From positions 248,001 to 312,000 of the forward strand of contig JBMHDF010000018.1 of assembly GCA_049889535.1 (NCBI GenBank): a DNA stretch of 64,000 nt, written 5' to 3'. Under the pieces are notes generated by a model that saw only the letters and a program-made list of their open reading frames with translations, ran no database searches and was not told where the DNA came from. Made by a program: the position numbers and the translations under genes. This stretch comes from JAYQKL01 sp049889535. GTDB lineage: Bacteria; Pseudomonadota; Alphaproteobacteria; RS24. Below, piece after piece: positions 24,611-34,064 of this stretch (within the stretch, counting starts at the first letter, position 1; each line of letters starts with the position of its first letter).

Positions 24611-25117
24611 CTACAGCGCGTCAATGCCACGAGAAATTGCAGCCACGCCTGTGCGCGACACATCTTTTAACCCAAGCGGGCGCATCAGATTGATAAAAGC
24701 ATCAATTTTATTGGGTGCGCCTGTAAGCTCAAACACGAAGGATTCATGCGTGGTATCCACGACATTGGCCCGAAAAACCTGCGAGACGCGTAGGGCTTCC
24801 ACCCTTTTTTCGCCAGCGCCAACAACTTTAACCAAAGCCAACTCACGCTCAACCGAGTCTGTTTCTACGGTCAGGTCAACAACCGATATAACTGGCACCA
24901 ACCGCATGAGTTGGTGTTTTATCTGCTCAATAATTTGCGGCGAACCTGAAGTTACAATCGTAATACGCGAAATATGCGCCTGCCCATCAACTTCAGCAAC
25001 CGTGAGGCTTTCAATATTATAACCGCGACCAGAAAACAGCCCAATCACCCGCGCCAAAACACCAGCTTGGTTTTGCACCAAAACAGAAAGCGTATGAATT
25101 TCAATTTCTTGCGACAT
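24611..25117 (-). CDS. ilvN: Acetolactate synthase small (regulatory) subunit
   Basis: Binds valine through an ACT domain and tunes IlvB. I prefer the ATG at 25117 (168 residues, starting MSQEIEIHTLSVLVQNQAGV); an upstream in-frame GTG at 25135 extends it by six residues. The ACT domain shows NQAGVLARVIGLFSGRGYNIESL, and the C-terminal domain has FELTGAPNKIDAFINLM. It directly follows ilvB. Some annotators would call it ilvH. Confidence 0.95.
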   Translation of the reverse strand: MSQEIEIHTLSVLVQNQAGVLARVIGLFSGRGYNIESLTVAEVDGQAHISRITIVTSGSPQIIEQIKHQLMRLVPVISVVDLTVETDSVERELALVKVVGAGEKRVEALRVSQVFRANVVDTTHESFVFELTGAPNKIDAFINLMRPLGLKDVSRTGVAAISRGIDAL

Positions 25118-25135
25118 GCTCACTCTCATTAGCAC

Positions 25136-26905
25136 TTAAACCAGCGCTTTTCCTTCTTCTGATATTTCAACATCAGAGGCGCTGCCCCCTGCTAAAATCA
25201 TTTCATTATGGGCTTTACCAGATGGAATCATGGGGAAACAATTTTCCTCTTTGGTTACAATGCAATCAAAAATAACAGGCCCATCAGTCGCCAGCATTTC
25301 TGCAATCGCTTTGTCTAATTCCTCCGGCGTTTGCGCGCGCAAACCTGTCGCACCAAAAGCTTCTGCCATTTTGACAAAATCAGGCAAGGCTTCAGAATAA
25401 GAATGCGCATAACGGCCACCATGCAGCAATTCCTGCCACTGACGCACCATGCCCATATACTCATTATTTAAAATGAATATTTTTATCGGCAAACGATATT
25501 GAATCGCCGTTGACATTTCCTGCAAGGTCATTTGCACAGAGGCCTCGCCGGCAATATCAATCACCAAAGCATCTGGATGGGCAATTTGTACACCCACAGC
25601 GGCGGGTACGCCATAACCCATTGTGCCCAAGCCACCGGACGTCATCCAGCGATTAGGTTCTTCAAAATGATAATGCTGCGCCGCCCACATTTGATGTTGG
25701 CCAACCTCTGTGGTGATAAAAGTCTTACGATCTTTTGTCAGCTCATAAAGACGCTGCACCGCATATTGCGGCTTAATCTGATCTTTTGCAGGCTTAAAAG
25801 CTAATGATTGGCGCGCGCGCCAGTCATTGATTTGCGCCCACCAGGCGGCCAAAGCTTGCTTATCGGTTTGATAAGCGCCATCGCGCCATATCCGCAGCAT
25901 ATCCTCTAACACATGCGCAACATCACCAATAATTGGCACATCAACCTGCACAATTTTATTGATAGAAGACGGGTCAATATCAATATGTATTTTCTTAGAA
26001 TTCGGTGAGAACGCATCAAGGCGCCCCGTCACACGGTCATCAAAACGCGCGCCAATATTAATCATCACATCACAATCATGCATGGCCATATTGGCCTCAT
26101 AAGTGCCGTGCATGCCGAGCATACCCAGCCATTGCTCATTGCTGGCTGGAAAACACCCAAGCCCCATTAATGTTGAGGTAATCGGAAACCCTGTCAGCCC
26201 GACCAGCTCGCGCAATAAATTACTGGCAATTGGGCCAGAATTTATCACCCCGCCTCCCGTATAAAAAACAGGCTTTTTAGCATTTGCAATCATTTCAACA
26301 GCTTGCTTAATCGCGGCCATATCGCCTTTGAGCTGCGGCTTATAACTCGGCTTATCAACACTCGACGCGCCAATATAATTGCCGGTTTCAAACTGAATAT
26401 CTTTCGGAATATCAATCACAACTGGCCCGGGCCGCCCGCTGGTAGCGATATGAAATGCCTCATGCATAATACGCGGCAAATCATCAATCGATTTCACGAG
26501 ATAATTATGCTTGGTGCAGGGGCGCGTAATCCCAACCGTGTCACATTCCTGAAACGCATCAGAGCCAATCAAAGGCGTTGGCACCTGTCCCGTGATGCAA
26601 ACAAGCGGAATACTATCCATCAATGCATCGGTTAACCCAGTCACCGCATTGGTAGCACCTGGACCTGATGTCACGAGCAAAACGCCGCATTTACCTGTTG
26701 AGCGAGCATAACCTTCCGCCGCATGCGCAGCACCCTGTTCATGGCGCACCAACACATGCTCAAGCTTATCTTGTTGGAAGATAGCATCATAAATTGGCAG
26801 CACCGCCCCGCCCGGATAGCCAAATATATGGTCAACACCTTGCTCTTGCAGAGCGCGCACAACCATATCGGCACCTGTCATTAGATTTTTTGCATTATCT
26901 GTCAT
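25136..26905 (-). CDS. ilvB: Acetolactate synthase large (catalytic) subunit
   Basis: ThDP-dependent condensation of pyruvate units, the first shared step of branched-chain synthesis. The 589-residue protein has the ThDP-activating glutamate in VRHEQGAAHAAEGYAR, the FAD-binding middle domain, and the ThDP/Mg motif in DIAGEASVQM...FILNNEYMGMVRQWQ. The motif reads GEA where many enzymes have GDG; I recall this variant from alphaproteobacterial enzymes. First gene of ilvBNC; the 83-base gap to the miaA stop must hold its promoter. Confidence 0.96.
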   Translation of the reverse strand: MTDNAKNLMTGADMVVRALQEQGVDHIFGYPGGAVLPIYDAIFQQDKLEHVLVRHEQGAAHAAEGYARSTGKCGVLLVTSGPGATNAVTGLTDALMDSIPLVCITGQVPTPLIGSDAFQECDTVGITRPCTKHNYLVKSIDDLPRIMHEAFHIATSGRPGPVVIDIPKDIQFETGNYIGASSVDKPSYKPQLKGDMAAIKQAVEMIANAKKPVFYTGGGVINSGPIASNLLRELVGLTGFPITSTLMGLGCFPASNEQWLGMLGMHGTYEANMAMHDCDVMINIGARFDDRVTGRLDAFSPNSKKIHIDIDPSSINKIVQVDVPIIGDVAHVLEDMLRIWRDGAYQTDKQALAAWWAQINDWRARQSLAFKPAKDQIKPQYAVQRLYELTKDRKTFITTEVGQHQMWAAQHYHFEEPNRWMTSGGLGTMGYGVPAAVGVQIAHPDALVIDIAGEASVQMTLQEMSTAIQYRLPIKIFILNNEYMGMVRQWQELLHGGRYAHSYSEALPDFVKMAEAFGATGLRAQTPEELDKAIAEMLATDGPVIFDCIVTKEENCFPMIPSGKAHNEMILAGGSASDVEISEEGKALV

Positions 26906-26988
26906 GTGTCAGCTCGTTACAAATGGTTAAAAAAGGACTTAAACTTGAGTTAAGACCAGAGGGCAATCTAACAATAAAATGGTGAAGG

Positions 26989-27966
26989 TCAAGATAAATT
27001 TGTAAGAAATGAAAAGATTTTTTGTTGTTTTTTGTAATAATCTTGCTCATTAAAGCAATTCCAAGTAATCATCTGATTCCGAAACCATGTCATTTGTCGT
27101 TTAGCATAACGCCGCGTTTGCCGAGAGGCCTGCTCTTTGGCCAATTCCAAATCTATCTCGCCAGTTAAATAAGCCTGTAATTCAGCCAAACCCAACGCTT
27201 TTGTGGCTGGTAAATCTGACGATAAATCCATTTTTTGCATGATGGTCGCTTCTTCTAGCGCCCCCGCCTCAATCATTTGGGCAAATCGCGCATCACAACG
27301 CTGATAAAGCCAATCACGGTCGGGCATGAGTAAAATTTTTGCCATCAGCCCTTCAAGCATGGGCGCTACTTTATCATTCTGCCACTCACTCAAGGCTCTT
27401 CCTGTGGCTTTAAAAACTTCATGCGCCCGTAAAATACGTTGCGTATCACTTGGCAAAATACGCTCGTAAGCTGCCTTATCAAAATCAGCCAATGCCGCAT
27501 GCAACTGCGCCGCGCTTTTTGTCTCTATTTCGGCGCGCACAGATTGGCGGATCTCATCATCTATGTCGGGGATATTCGCTAGACCTTCAGTTAAGGCTTT
27601 AAAATACAATCCTGTTCCACCCACCAAAATTGGTATTCGACCCTCGCGTTCACACAGAGCAATCGCGGCCAGCGCATCGTCGAGCCACTGCCCCACACTG
27701 TAAGCATGGTGAGCGGACACATGCCCGTAAAGATGATGCGGAATATCCGCCATTTCCTCGGCGCTGGGGCGCGCAGTGAGAACCTGCATCTCAGTATAAA
27801 CCTGCATGGAATCGGCATTGATAATGCTGCCCTTGAACTGTTGCGCCAGCTTGAGCGCTAAACCAGACTTGCCACTGGCGGTTGGTCCGGCAATCAATAT
27901 GGCCCGAAATTTGGGCGCGCTGGTCATATTTTCCGCGCTTTGGTTTTGTGCATTATGTTTTGCCAT
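26989..27966 (-). CDS. miaA: tRNA dimethylallyltransferase
   Basis: Transfers a dimethylallyl group to A37 of tRNAs reading UNN codons. The 325-residue protein has the P-loop IAGPTASGKSGLAL, the DSMQVYTEM segment, the VGGTGLYFKALTEGLANIP motif, and the ALGLAELQAYLTGEIDLE...TRRYAKRQMTWFRN tRNA-binding region. It is divergent from serB across 103 bases. Confidence 0.96.
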   Translation of the reverse strand: MAKHNAQNQSAENMTSAPKFRAILIAGPTASGKSGLALKLAQQFKGSIINADSMQVYTEMQVLTARPSAEEMADIPHHLYGHVSAHHAYSVGQWLDDALAAIALCEREGRIPILVGGTGLYFKALTEGLANIPDIDDEIRQSVRAEIETKSAAQLHAALADFDKAAYERILPSDTQRILRAHEVFKATGRALSEWQNDKVAPMLEGLMAKILLMPDRDWLYQRCDARFAQMIEAGALEEATIMQKMDLSSDLPATKALGLAELQAYLTGEIDLELAKEQASRQTRRYAKRQMTWFRNQMITWNCFNEQDYYKKQQKIFSFLTNLS

Positions 27967-28069
27967 TTGGCGATAAGTGGTTATTTAGTTGAGATAGCGT
28001 TTGGAGTCAGTATAAAGCTAGTTATGCAAAACGCTATAGCAATTGAAATTAAAGTGAGCGCTTAAAATT

Positions 28070-28978
28070 ATGTCTGACCGTTTTTTTCTCGTTTTGACCG
28101 CCGACCCTGCACAGGCAAACCTTACCCCCACAATCGGCAGTGAAATTTTGACAGAGCTGGGCGTTGAGTCAGACCTTACCTGTTTGGCTCAAAATATTGC
28201 CTATGAAACCGAAATTGACCCCATTACTGCAAATCAATTAAACGCCGAAAAAAGTGCCAAGCTTTGCCGCACATATCAAACAGATATTAATATTATCAGC
28301 GCCGCGCATCGGCGTAAAAAATTACTCGTTGCGGATATGGAAAGCACCATTATTGAGCAAGAATGCCTCGATGAACTCGCAGAATTGCTTGATTTGCGGC
28401 CCCAAATTGCCGATATCACCGAACGCGCCATGCGCGGGGAGATTGATTTTGAGCCCGCATTGCGCGAACGGGTGATGCTGCTCAAAGGCTTAAACGAAAG
28501 TACGCTAGAAGATATTTATCGCGACAAAGTTACGCTGATGCCAGGCGCAGAACAACTGATTGCAACCATGAATGCGCATGGGGCAATATGTGCGCTGGTT
28601 TCTGGGGGGTTTTCTTTTTATGCTGAAAAAATTGCCCAACGCCTTGGTTTTGACCGATGGGAAAGCAATCATCTGTCCATTCAAAACGGCGCGCTTGACG
28701 GCACTGTGCAGGACCCTATTTTAGGCCGCGATGCCAAAGCACAATTTTTATCGCAATGGCAGCAGCAAGAAAACATTCCACAAGCAGCAATCATGGCCGT
28801 TGGTGACGGCTCCAATGATTTGGCGATGCTGGCCATCGCGGGGGCGGGGGTTGCTTTTCGCGCCAAGCCACTGGTAGCTGAAGCCGCTAAAATTGCCATA
28901 AATTACGGCGACTTAACGGCTCTTTTATATTTGCAGGGCTATCACCAGCAAGATTTTGTTAACAAGCTGGACAGCTAA
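28070..28978 (+). CDS. serB: Phosphoserine phosphatase
   Basis: HAD-family enzyme that makes serine from phosphoserine. The 302 residues include an N-terminal regulatory (ACT-like) region of about 80 residues and a catalytic HAD domain. Motif I reads DMEST (residues 89-93) where the usual form is DMDST; the nucleophile Asp89 is present but the second, acid-base aspartate is Glu. Motif II is VSGGF, motif III the lysine in GRDAKAQFL, and motif IV VGDGSNDLAML. The start lies in a 103-base region shared with miaA. Confidence 0.93.
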   Translation: MSDRFFLVLTADPAQANLTPTIGSEILTELGVESDLTCLAQNIAYETEIDPITANQLNAEKSAKLCRTYQTDINIISAAHRRKKLLVADMESTIIEQECLDELAELLDLRPQIADITERAMRGEIDFEPALRERVMLLKGLNESTLEDIYRDKVTLMPGAEQLIATMNAHGAICALVSGGFSFYAEKIAQRLGFDRWESNHLSIQNGALDGTVQDPILGRDAKAQFLSQWQQQENIPQAAIMAVGDGSNDLAMLAIAGAGVAFRAKPLVAEAAKIAINYGDLTALLYLQGYHQQDFVNKLDS

Positions 28979-28984
28979 TCTCAA

Positions 28985-30481
28985 CTAGTCTTGCACCACC
29001 CGCAAAGCCACGAAGCGCAATCCGTTTGATGTTTTCAATAAAACCAAGACTGATTTTTTGCCGTCACTTTGAGCTTTTTTCACAATATCCACCACATCTT
29101 GTGGGTCAGTGACTTCATTTTGGTCAAGCTCGGCTATCACAAATCCGCGGCGCAAACCTGCGAGAGCGGCTGGCGAATTTGTTTCCACCCCATCAATCAA
29201 AACACCTTTATCGCTCGGTTTCAAACCAACAGCATCACGCGCTTGATCACTCAGCGGGGCAAGTTGCATACCTAAAATGCTCGGTTTTTCTGCTGGTTTA
29301 GGGTCTTTCTTTTTCGGCTTGGCCTCAGCGCGCTGGTCCTGGCTTTCATCAAGCCGCCCAACCGTCACCATTTTTTTAATCACTTTGCCGCGCCGTAAAA
29401 CCTCAATTTGGACTTTCTTATTCACCTCAGTTTCAGCAACAATACGCGGGAGGTCACGCATTTCAGCAACTTCTTTTCGGTCAAAGCGCAAAATCACATC
29501 ACCCTGTTTTAATCCTGCAGCCTCGGCAGGGCCATCACTTGTCACCTCTGAAATCAAGGCGCCACGCGGCTTGCTCATGCCCAGACTTTCAGCCAGCTCT
29601 TCTGTCACGGTTTGGATGCGCACACCAAGCCACCCGCGTCTGGTTTCACCATAAGCGCGCAATTGCTCAATAACAGGTAATGCCATATCCGCCGGAATGG
29701 CGAAGCCAATACCAACCGAGCCCCCTGTCGGGGAAATAATCGCCGTGTTCACCCCAATCACTTCGCCCTGCATATTGAATAAAGGGCCACCCGAATTGCC
29801 GCGATTAATCGCAGCGTCAGTTTGAATGAAACTATCATAGGGGCCTGCATTAATATCGCGATTCATCGCTGAAATAACACCCGCAGACAATGACCCACCC
29901 AAACCGAATGGGTTACCAATGGCAATCACCCAATCACCAACACGTGAGCGCGTGCTATCGCCAAAACTCACATATGGAAGCGGCTTGTCCGTTTCAACTT
30001 TTAACACCGCAATATCTGTTTTGACATCACGTCCAATCAACTCAGCGTCTAATTTGTCACCATTAGAGAAATTCACAGTAATTTTATCGGCATTTTCAAC
30101 AACATGATTATTGGTGATGATGATACCTTCAGGCGCAATCACAAAACCCGACCCCAGTGAGGTTTGCTTTTGCTGCGGCGGGCCATTTCTTTCTTCTTGC
30201 GGATTGGTATGCCGCTCGAGGAAGTCTTCAAAAAAGTCCTGAAATGGGCTGCCCTGTAATGGAGAATTATGGTTTCGGTCCACATTTGTACTAATCGAAA
30301 TATTCACCACTGATGGCATCAGCTTTTCAGCTAAATCTGCAAAACCTTCTTCCACCGCATTTGCCGTCTGCATGGGTAATATGAACATGCAAATCCATAA
30401 AGCTAAATGCCATTTCAAGATTGTTTTATGAAGAATAGAACCAATATTTGGCTTATGAAATTTTTGCGCAACCATCATCAT
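28985..30481 (-). CDS. degP: Periplasmic serine protease, Do/HtrA family
   Basis: Degrades misfolded periplasmic proteins. The 498-residue precursor has an N-terminal signal peptide ending near MQTANAVEE. The catalytic triad is seen as His in TNNHVVENAD, Asp in TDIAVLKV, and Ser in INRGNSGGPLF. Two PDZ domains follow (starting near RRGWLGVRIQTV and SILGMQLAPL). It lies downstream of hflK-hflC-DUF2065, the usual alphaproteobacterial arrangement. DegP, DegQ and MucD-type names all fit. Confidence 0.95.
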   Translation of the reverse strand: MMMVAQKFHKPNIGSILHKTILKWHLALWICMFILPMQTANAVEEGFADLAEKLMPSVVNISISTNVDRNHNSPLQGSPFQDFFEDFLERHTNPQEERNGPPQQKQTSLGSGFVIAPEGIIITNNHVVENADKITVNFSNGDKLDAELIGRDVKTDIAVLKVETDKPLPYVSFGDSTRSRVGDWVIAIGNPFGLGGSLSAGVISAMNRDINAGPYDSFIQTDAAINRGNSGGPLFNMQGEVIGVNTAIISPTGGSVGIGFAIPADMALPVIEQLRAYGETRRGWLGVRIQTVTEELAESLGMSKPRGALISEVTSDGPAEAAGLKQGDVILRFDRKEVAEMRDLPRIVAETEVNKKVQIEVLRRGKVIKKMVTVGRLDESQDQRAEAKPKKKDPKPAEKPSILGMQLAPLSDQARDAVGLKPSDKGVLIDGVETNSPAALAGLRRGFVIAELDQNEVTDPQDVVDIVKKAQSDGKKSVLVLLKTSNGLRFVALRVVQD

Positions 30482-30516
30482 GAATCATCCTTTTTACGCT
30501 CATCTATGCTGAGCCA

Positions 30517-30711
30517 TTAAGAGGTAATCTTAAAAAGCCAGAGAAAAACCGCTCCCAAAATAATTGCTCCCAAACCTGAGAACCTTAAAATGTCAGGTGT
30601 CATCTGACGCATTTGCTCCATTAAATCCTTCATAAAAGACGGAAATAAGGCATATAAAATCCCTTCAGTAACCAGAACAAGACCAATCGCCAGATAAATA
30701 AATTCAGGCAT
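30517..30711 (-). CDS. DUF2065 family small membrane protein (YjeT-like)
   Basis: A 64-residue protein with two hydrophobic helices, IYLAIGLVLVTEGILYALFP and LRFSGLGAIILGAVFLWLF, separated by a polar segment. Length and pattern match DUF2065. It sits 5 bases after hflC and before degP, its typical position. Function unknown; a role with HflKC is inferred from context only. Confidence 0.88.
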   Translation of the reverse strand: MPEFIYLAIGLVLVTEGILYALFPSFMKDLMEQMRQMTPDILRFSGLGAIILGAVFLWLFKITS

Positions 30712-30716
30712 GAAGG

Positions 30717-31718
30717 TTAATTGGCCTCCCCGCCTGGTTGAGAGAGAATGATTTCAGGGCAAATTTCTTCACGCAGGCTCTTCCCCTCCGCGATTAAAGC
30801 GGCCACATCGACTTTCCCTTTAATCTTAGCTTTATTTTGCTTCACACTCGAAATCACCGCATTTGGGTCATTAAGATATTTGAAAAAAGCACTGTCTGGT
30901 GACAGAACCATAGTGGTGCTGTTTTCTTCCAATGCTTTTTCATAAGATTGCATGGAGCGATAAAAAGCGAAGAAATCCGGGTCTTGCCCATAGGCCGTAG
31001 CGAAAATACGGTTCCTGCAGGCATCGCCCTGACCGCGAATAATATCCGCATCACGCGAGGCTTCAGCAAGCAAAACCGTCACATCTTTATCAGCTTGCGC
31101 CCGAATGGCGCGCGACACTTCTTGACCTTTCGCCCGAAACTCCGCCGCCTCTTGCTGGCGTTCGGTTTGCATACGGCGATAAATAGCCTGACTATTGGCT
31201 TCTGGTAAATCTGCTCGACGGATACGCACATCGACAATCTCAATCCCAAAATCAAAGGCTTGTTCATTTACCAAAACTTTAATCTTAGCCATTAATTTTT
31301 CACGGTCATCACGCACAATATCCTCAAAAGGCGCCTCACCCACAACGGAACGCATTGACGAAGAAACCGTCGCCGCAAGGCGAGAATTCGCGCGCGGCAT
31401 GTCCCGCAAGGAAATATAGAATTTAAGCGGGTCAATGATTTTGTAGCGGGTAAACGCATCAACCACCAAACGCTTTTGATCAGCAGCAATCAGTTCTTCG
31501 GTCGCGCTATCCAAATCCAAAATCCGTTTATCAATGTAAATCACATTCTGAATAAAGGGCAGTTTTACATGCAAGCCGGCCTCTGTAATGACTTTACGCG
31601 GGTCGCCAAATTGCAAGACGATTGCCTGTTGGGTTTGATGCACAGTAAACAAGCTAGAAAAAGCAAGGAAAATAATGATTGCGGCAAGCACGAGTGTGCC
31701 AATTGAAAAGCGGGCCAT
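30717..31718 (-). CDS. hflC: Band-7/SPFH protein HflC (FtsH modulator)
   Basis: Forms, with HflK, the large membrane cage that restrains the FtsH protease. The 333 residues have one N-terminal membrane anchor (TLVLAAIIIFLAFSSLF) and an SPFH domain beginning TVHQTQQAIVLQFG. The helical segment with QQEAAEFRAKGQE follows. Its start overlaps the hflK stop by one base, so translation is coupled. Confidence 0.96.
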   Translation of the reverse strand: MARFSIGTLVLAAIIIFLAFSSLFTVHQTQQAIVLQFGDPRKVITEAGLHVKLPFIQNVIYIDKRILDLDSATEELIAADQKRLVVDAFTRYKIIDPLKFYISLRDMPRANSRLAATVSSSMRSVVGEAPFEDIVRDDREKLMAKIKVLVNEQAFDFGIEIVDVRIRRADLPEANSQAIYRRMQTERQQEAAEFRAKGQEVSRAIRAQADKDVTVLLAEASRDADIIRGQGDACRNRIFATAYGQDPDFFAFYRSMQSYEKALEENSTTMVLSPDSAFFKYLNDPNAVISSVKQNKAKIKGKVDVAALIAEGKSLREEICPEIILSQPGGEAN

Positions 31719-32809
31719 TAGTTTGCCTCCTTCTTACGCAATTGATCAAGCGGCAGATAAGGCACAACACCTGTCCCACCAGCACCAGATTGCTCAATAA
31801 TAACTTTATCCGATTTTTGCATGACTTTTTCTAATGTCTCTAAAAACAGTCGCTGGCGGGTCACATCTGACGCATCTTGATATTCATTATAAATGGCCGC
31901 AAAACGACTGGCCTGACCTTCAGACTCAGAAATGGTTTGCTCGCGATAAGCCTCTGCTTCACGACGAATACGCACCGCCTCACCTTGTGCTTCTGGCACA
32001 ACCCGATTGGCATAAGCATTAGCTTCATTACGCGCCCGTTCTTGGTCAGCACGTGCCGCCTGAACATCACGGAAACTATCAATCACGGCTGTCGGCGGGT
32101 CCACTTTTTGCATTTTTACTTGCGTGATGGTGATACCCGCGCCATAGCCATCAAGTGTTTTCTGCATCAATTCACGCACTTGATCTTCTGTGCTTTGACG
32201 CTGCTCGGTCAAAATGGGCTGAATATCATTCTGCCCGACAATTTCACGCATGGTACTTTCAGCTACAGCTTTAACCGTGCCGGCCGGGTTTTGAATATTA
32301 AATAAATAATCAGCCGCATTGTTTATCAGCCAAAAAACCGAAAAATCCACATCGACTATGTTTTCATCACCCGTCAGCATCAGGCTTTCTTCTGGCACAT
32401 CTAATGTCGACAGACGCGTGGTGCGCCCATCATCAGAACCACCGCGCATTCCAATATCCACCCGATTGACCAATGTTACCTTTGGGGTTTGCACAGTCTC
32501 AATTGGATATGGCAAATGATAATTTAAACCTGGGCTGGTCTGGGTATGAAATTTACCAAACCGCATCACCACGCCTTGCTCATCGGCCTGCACGCGATAA
32601 AAGCCGCTCAAGCCCCAAATCAGAAGCAAACCAATCAAAATCAAGACAACGCCGCTGCCGCCGCCACCGGGAATTATTTTTTTCAGTTTTTCTTGGTTTT
32701 CTTTTACCCATTTATCGAAATCCGGTCCTTGTGGTGACTTATTCCCGCCCCGATTTCCTGAACCCCAAGGGTTTCCGCCCCCAGAGCCATTTTGATTATC
32801 CCATGGCAT
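31718..32809 (-). CDS. hflK: Band-7/SPFH protein HflK (FtsH modulator)
   Basis: Partner of HflC. The 363 residues start with a Gly/Asn-rich cytosolic leader (MPWDNQNGSGGGNPWGS), then a single membrane helix (GVVLILIGLLLIWGLSGFY) and the SPFH domain starting VQADEQGVVMRFGK. The helical VPEAQGEAVRIRREAEAYREQ region follows. Its 182-base upstream gap is shared with the divergent mrp. Confidence 0.96.
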   Translation of the reverse strand: MPWDNQNGSGGGNPWGSGNRGGNKSPQGPDFDKWVKENQEKLKKIIPGGGGSGVVLILIGLLLIWGLSGFYRVQADEQGVVMRFGKFHTQTSPGLNYHLPYPIETVQTPKVTLVNRVDIGMRGGSDDGRTTRLSTLDVPEESLMLTGDENIVDVDFSVFWLINNAADYLFNIQNPAGTVKAVAESTMREIVGQNDIQPILTEQRQSTEDQVRELMQKTLDGYGAGITITQVKMQKVDPPTAVIDSFRDVQAARADQERARNEANAYANRVVPEAQGEAVRIRREAEAYREQTISESEGQASRFAAIYNEYQDASDVTRQRLFLETLEKVMQKSDKVIIEQSGAGGTGVVPYLPLDQLRKKEAN

Positions 32810-32899
32810 CAGCCTTGCTCCTCACGTATATTTGCCTGTTTTGCCCTAATATGGTGGTGACAATATCAATCACAGCATTCTTGAACTTAAGACAGGCAG

Positions 32900-32928
32900 T
32901 TGAATAGTTAAATCTTACCCTATATATG
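32900..32928 (+). promoter_or_regulatory. Possible mrp promoter
   Basis: TTGAAT at 32900-32905 and TATATG at 32923-32928 are separated by 17 bases. It lies about 64 bases before the mrp ATG. The match is moderate. Confidence 0.35.
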
Positions 32929-32991
32929 TGGGTAGGAAATTGCTGATTTCAAGTTAAACATTTGCAATAAATCAAGTTTTTAAGGTCTTTT

Positions 32992-34056
32992 ATGTCTGAA
33001 GTGAGTGCTGAAAATATTCTGGCAGCGTTAAGCGATGTCACAGATCCAGTAACGGGTGAAAATTTAGTCGCTGCGAAGCGGATTGAAGGCATTGTGATAA
33101 AGCAGGGCAATGTCGGGTTTTCATTGCTGATTGACCCGCAACAAGCGCAAGCCAGCGAACCCATGCGGCAAGCGTGTGAGCAAAAAGTCGCAGCTCTTGA
33201 TGGGGTGTTAAGCGTAACGGCGGTTTTGACTGCCCACGAAACCGCGCCCTCTCTGCAAGCTGAACGCAAGGCCCCTGAAAAACAAACCCCCGCTATTTTT
33301 GACCAGATTAAAAATGTTATCGCGGTCACGAGCGGCAAAGGTGGGGTTGGCAAATCAACTGTTGCTTTTAATCTCGCCGCTGCATTAGCCAAAAAAGGTC
33401 AAAAGGTTGGGTTTTTGGATGCCGATATATTTGGCCCTTCTGCGCCACAAATGCTCGGTATGAGTGAAAAGCCAGATGTTTCGGAGGATAAAAAACTTGT
33501 GCCCGTAGATAGGTTTGGGTTCTTGTCCATGTCTATCGGGTTTATGGTGCCGCCCGACCAACCATTGGCATGGCGCGGCCCGATGGTTCAAGGCGCGCTG
33601 TTGCAAATGCTCAATGATGTTGCCTGGCCCGCGCTTGATGTTTTGGTGATTGATTTGCCGCCTGGCACAGGCGATATTCAGCTCACGCTTGCACAGCAAA
33701 TTCCGGTCACGGGCGCTTTGGTCGTCACCACGCCACAAGCCCTTGCTGTCGCTGATGTTCGCCGCTCTATTGCCATGTTACAAAAAACCAAAACGCCGAT
33801 TATTGGGGTGGTTGAAAATATGGCGTGGATGTTTGCCCCCGATGGCGAAACCCGTTTATACCCGTTTGGTGAAGGTGGTGGGCAACTGATTAGTGAACAG
33901 ATGCAATGCCCACTTTTGGGCCAATTGCCATTAGACCCGGTGCTGCAAGAGGCGACCAATGCCAGCCAGCCTGTGGTGGCGCATGCCCCTGAAAGCCCTG
34001 CGGCTGAAGCTTTTGCTAATTTAGCGGAAATGATTTTGCAAGGCGCGCAAAAATAA
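32992..34056 (+). CDS. mrp: Mrp/ApbC-family P-loop ATPase (iron-sulfur carrier type)
   Basis: The 354 residues have an N-terminal MIP18/DUF59 domain (LAALSDVTDPVTGENLV) and a MinD-like ATPase with the deviant Walker A GKGGVGKST, FLDADIFGPSAPQMLG, and LVIDLPPGTGD. The usual metal-binding CxxC in the ENM...C..C segment is absent: here the stretch is ENMAWMFAPDGETRLYPFG. Fe-S carrier function is therefore uncertain, although the fold is clear. It is divergent from hflK and convergent with folA (8-base gap). Confidence 0.93.
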   Translation: MSEVSAENILAALSDVTDPVTGENLVAAKRIEGIVIKQGNVGFSLLIDPQQAQASEPMRQACEQKVAALDGVLSVTAVLTAHETAPSLQAERKAPEKQTPAIFDQIKNVIAVTSGKGGVGKSTVAFNLAAALAKKGQKVGFLDADIFGPSAPQMLGMSEKPDVSEDKKLVPVDRFGFLSMSIGFMVPPDQPLAWRGPMVQGALLQMLNDVAWPALDVLVIDLPPGTGDIQLTLAQQIPVTGALVVTTPQALAVADVRRSIAMLQKTKTPIIGVVENMAWMFAPDGETRLYPFGEGGGQLISEQMQCPLLGQLPLDPVLQEATNASQPVVAHAPESPAAEAFANLAEMILQGAQK

Positions 34057-34064
34057 GGCGCGGC

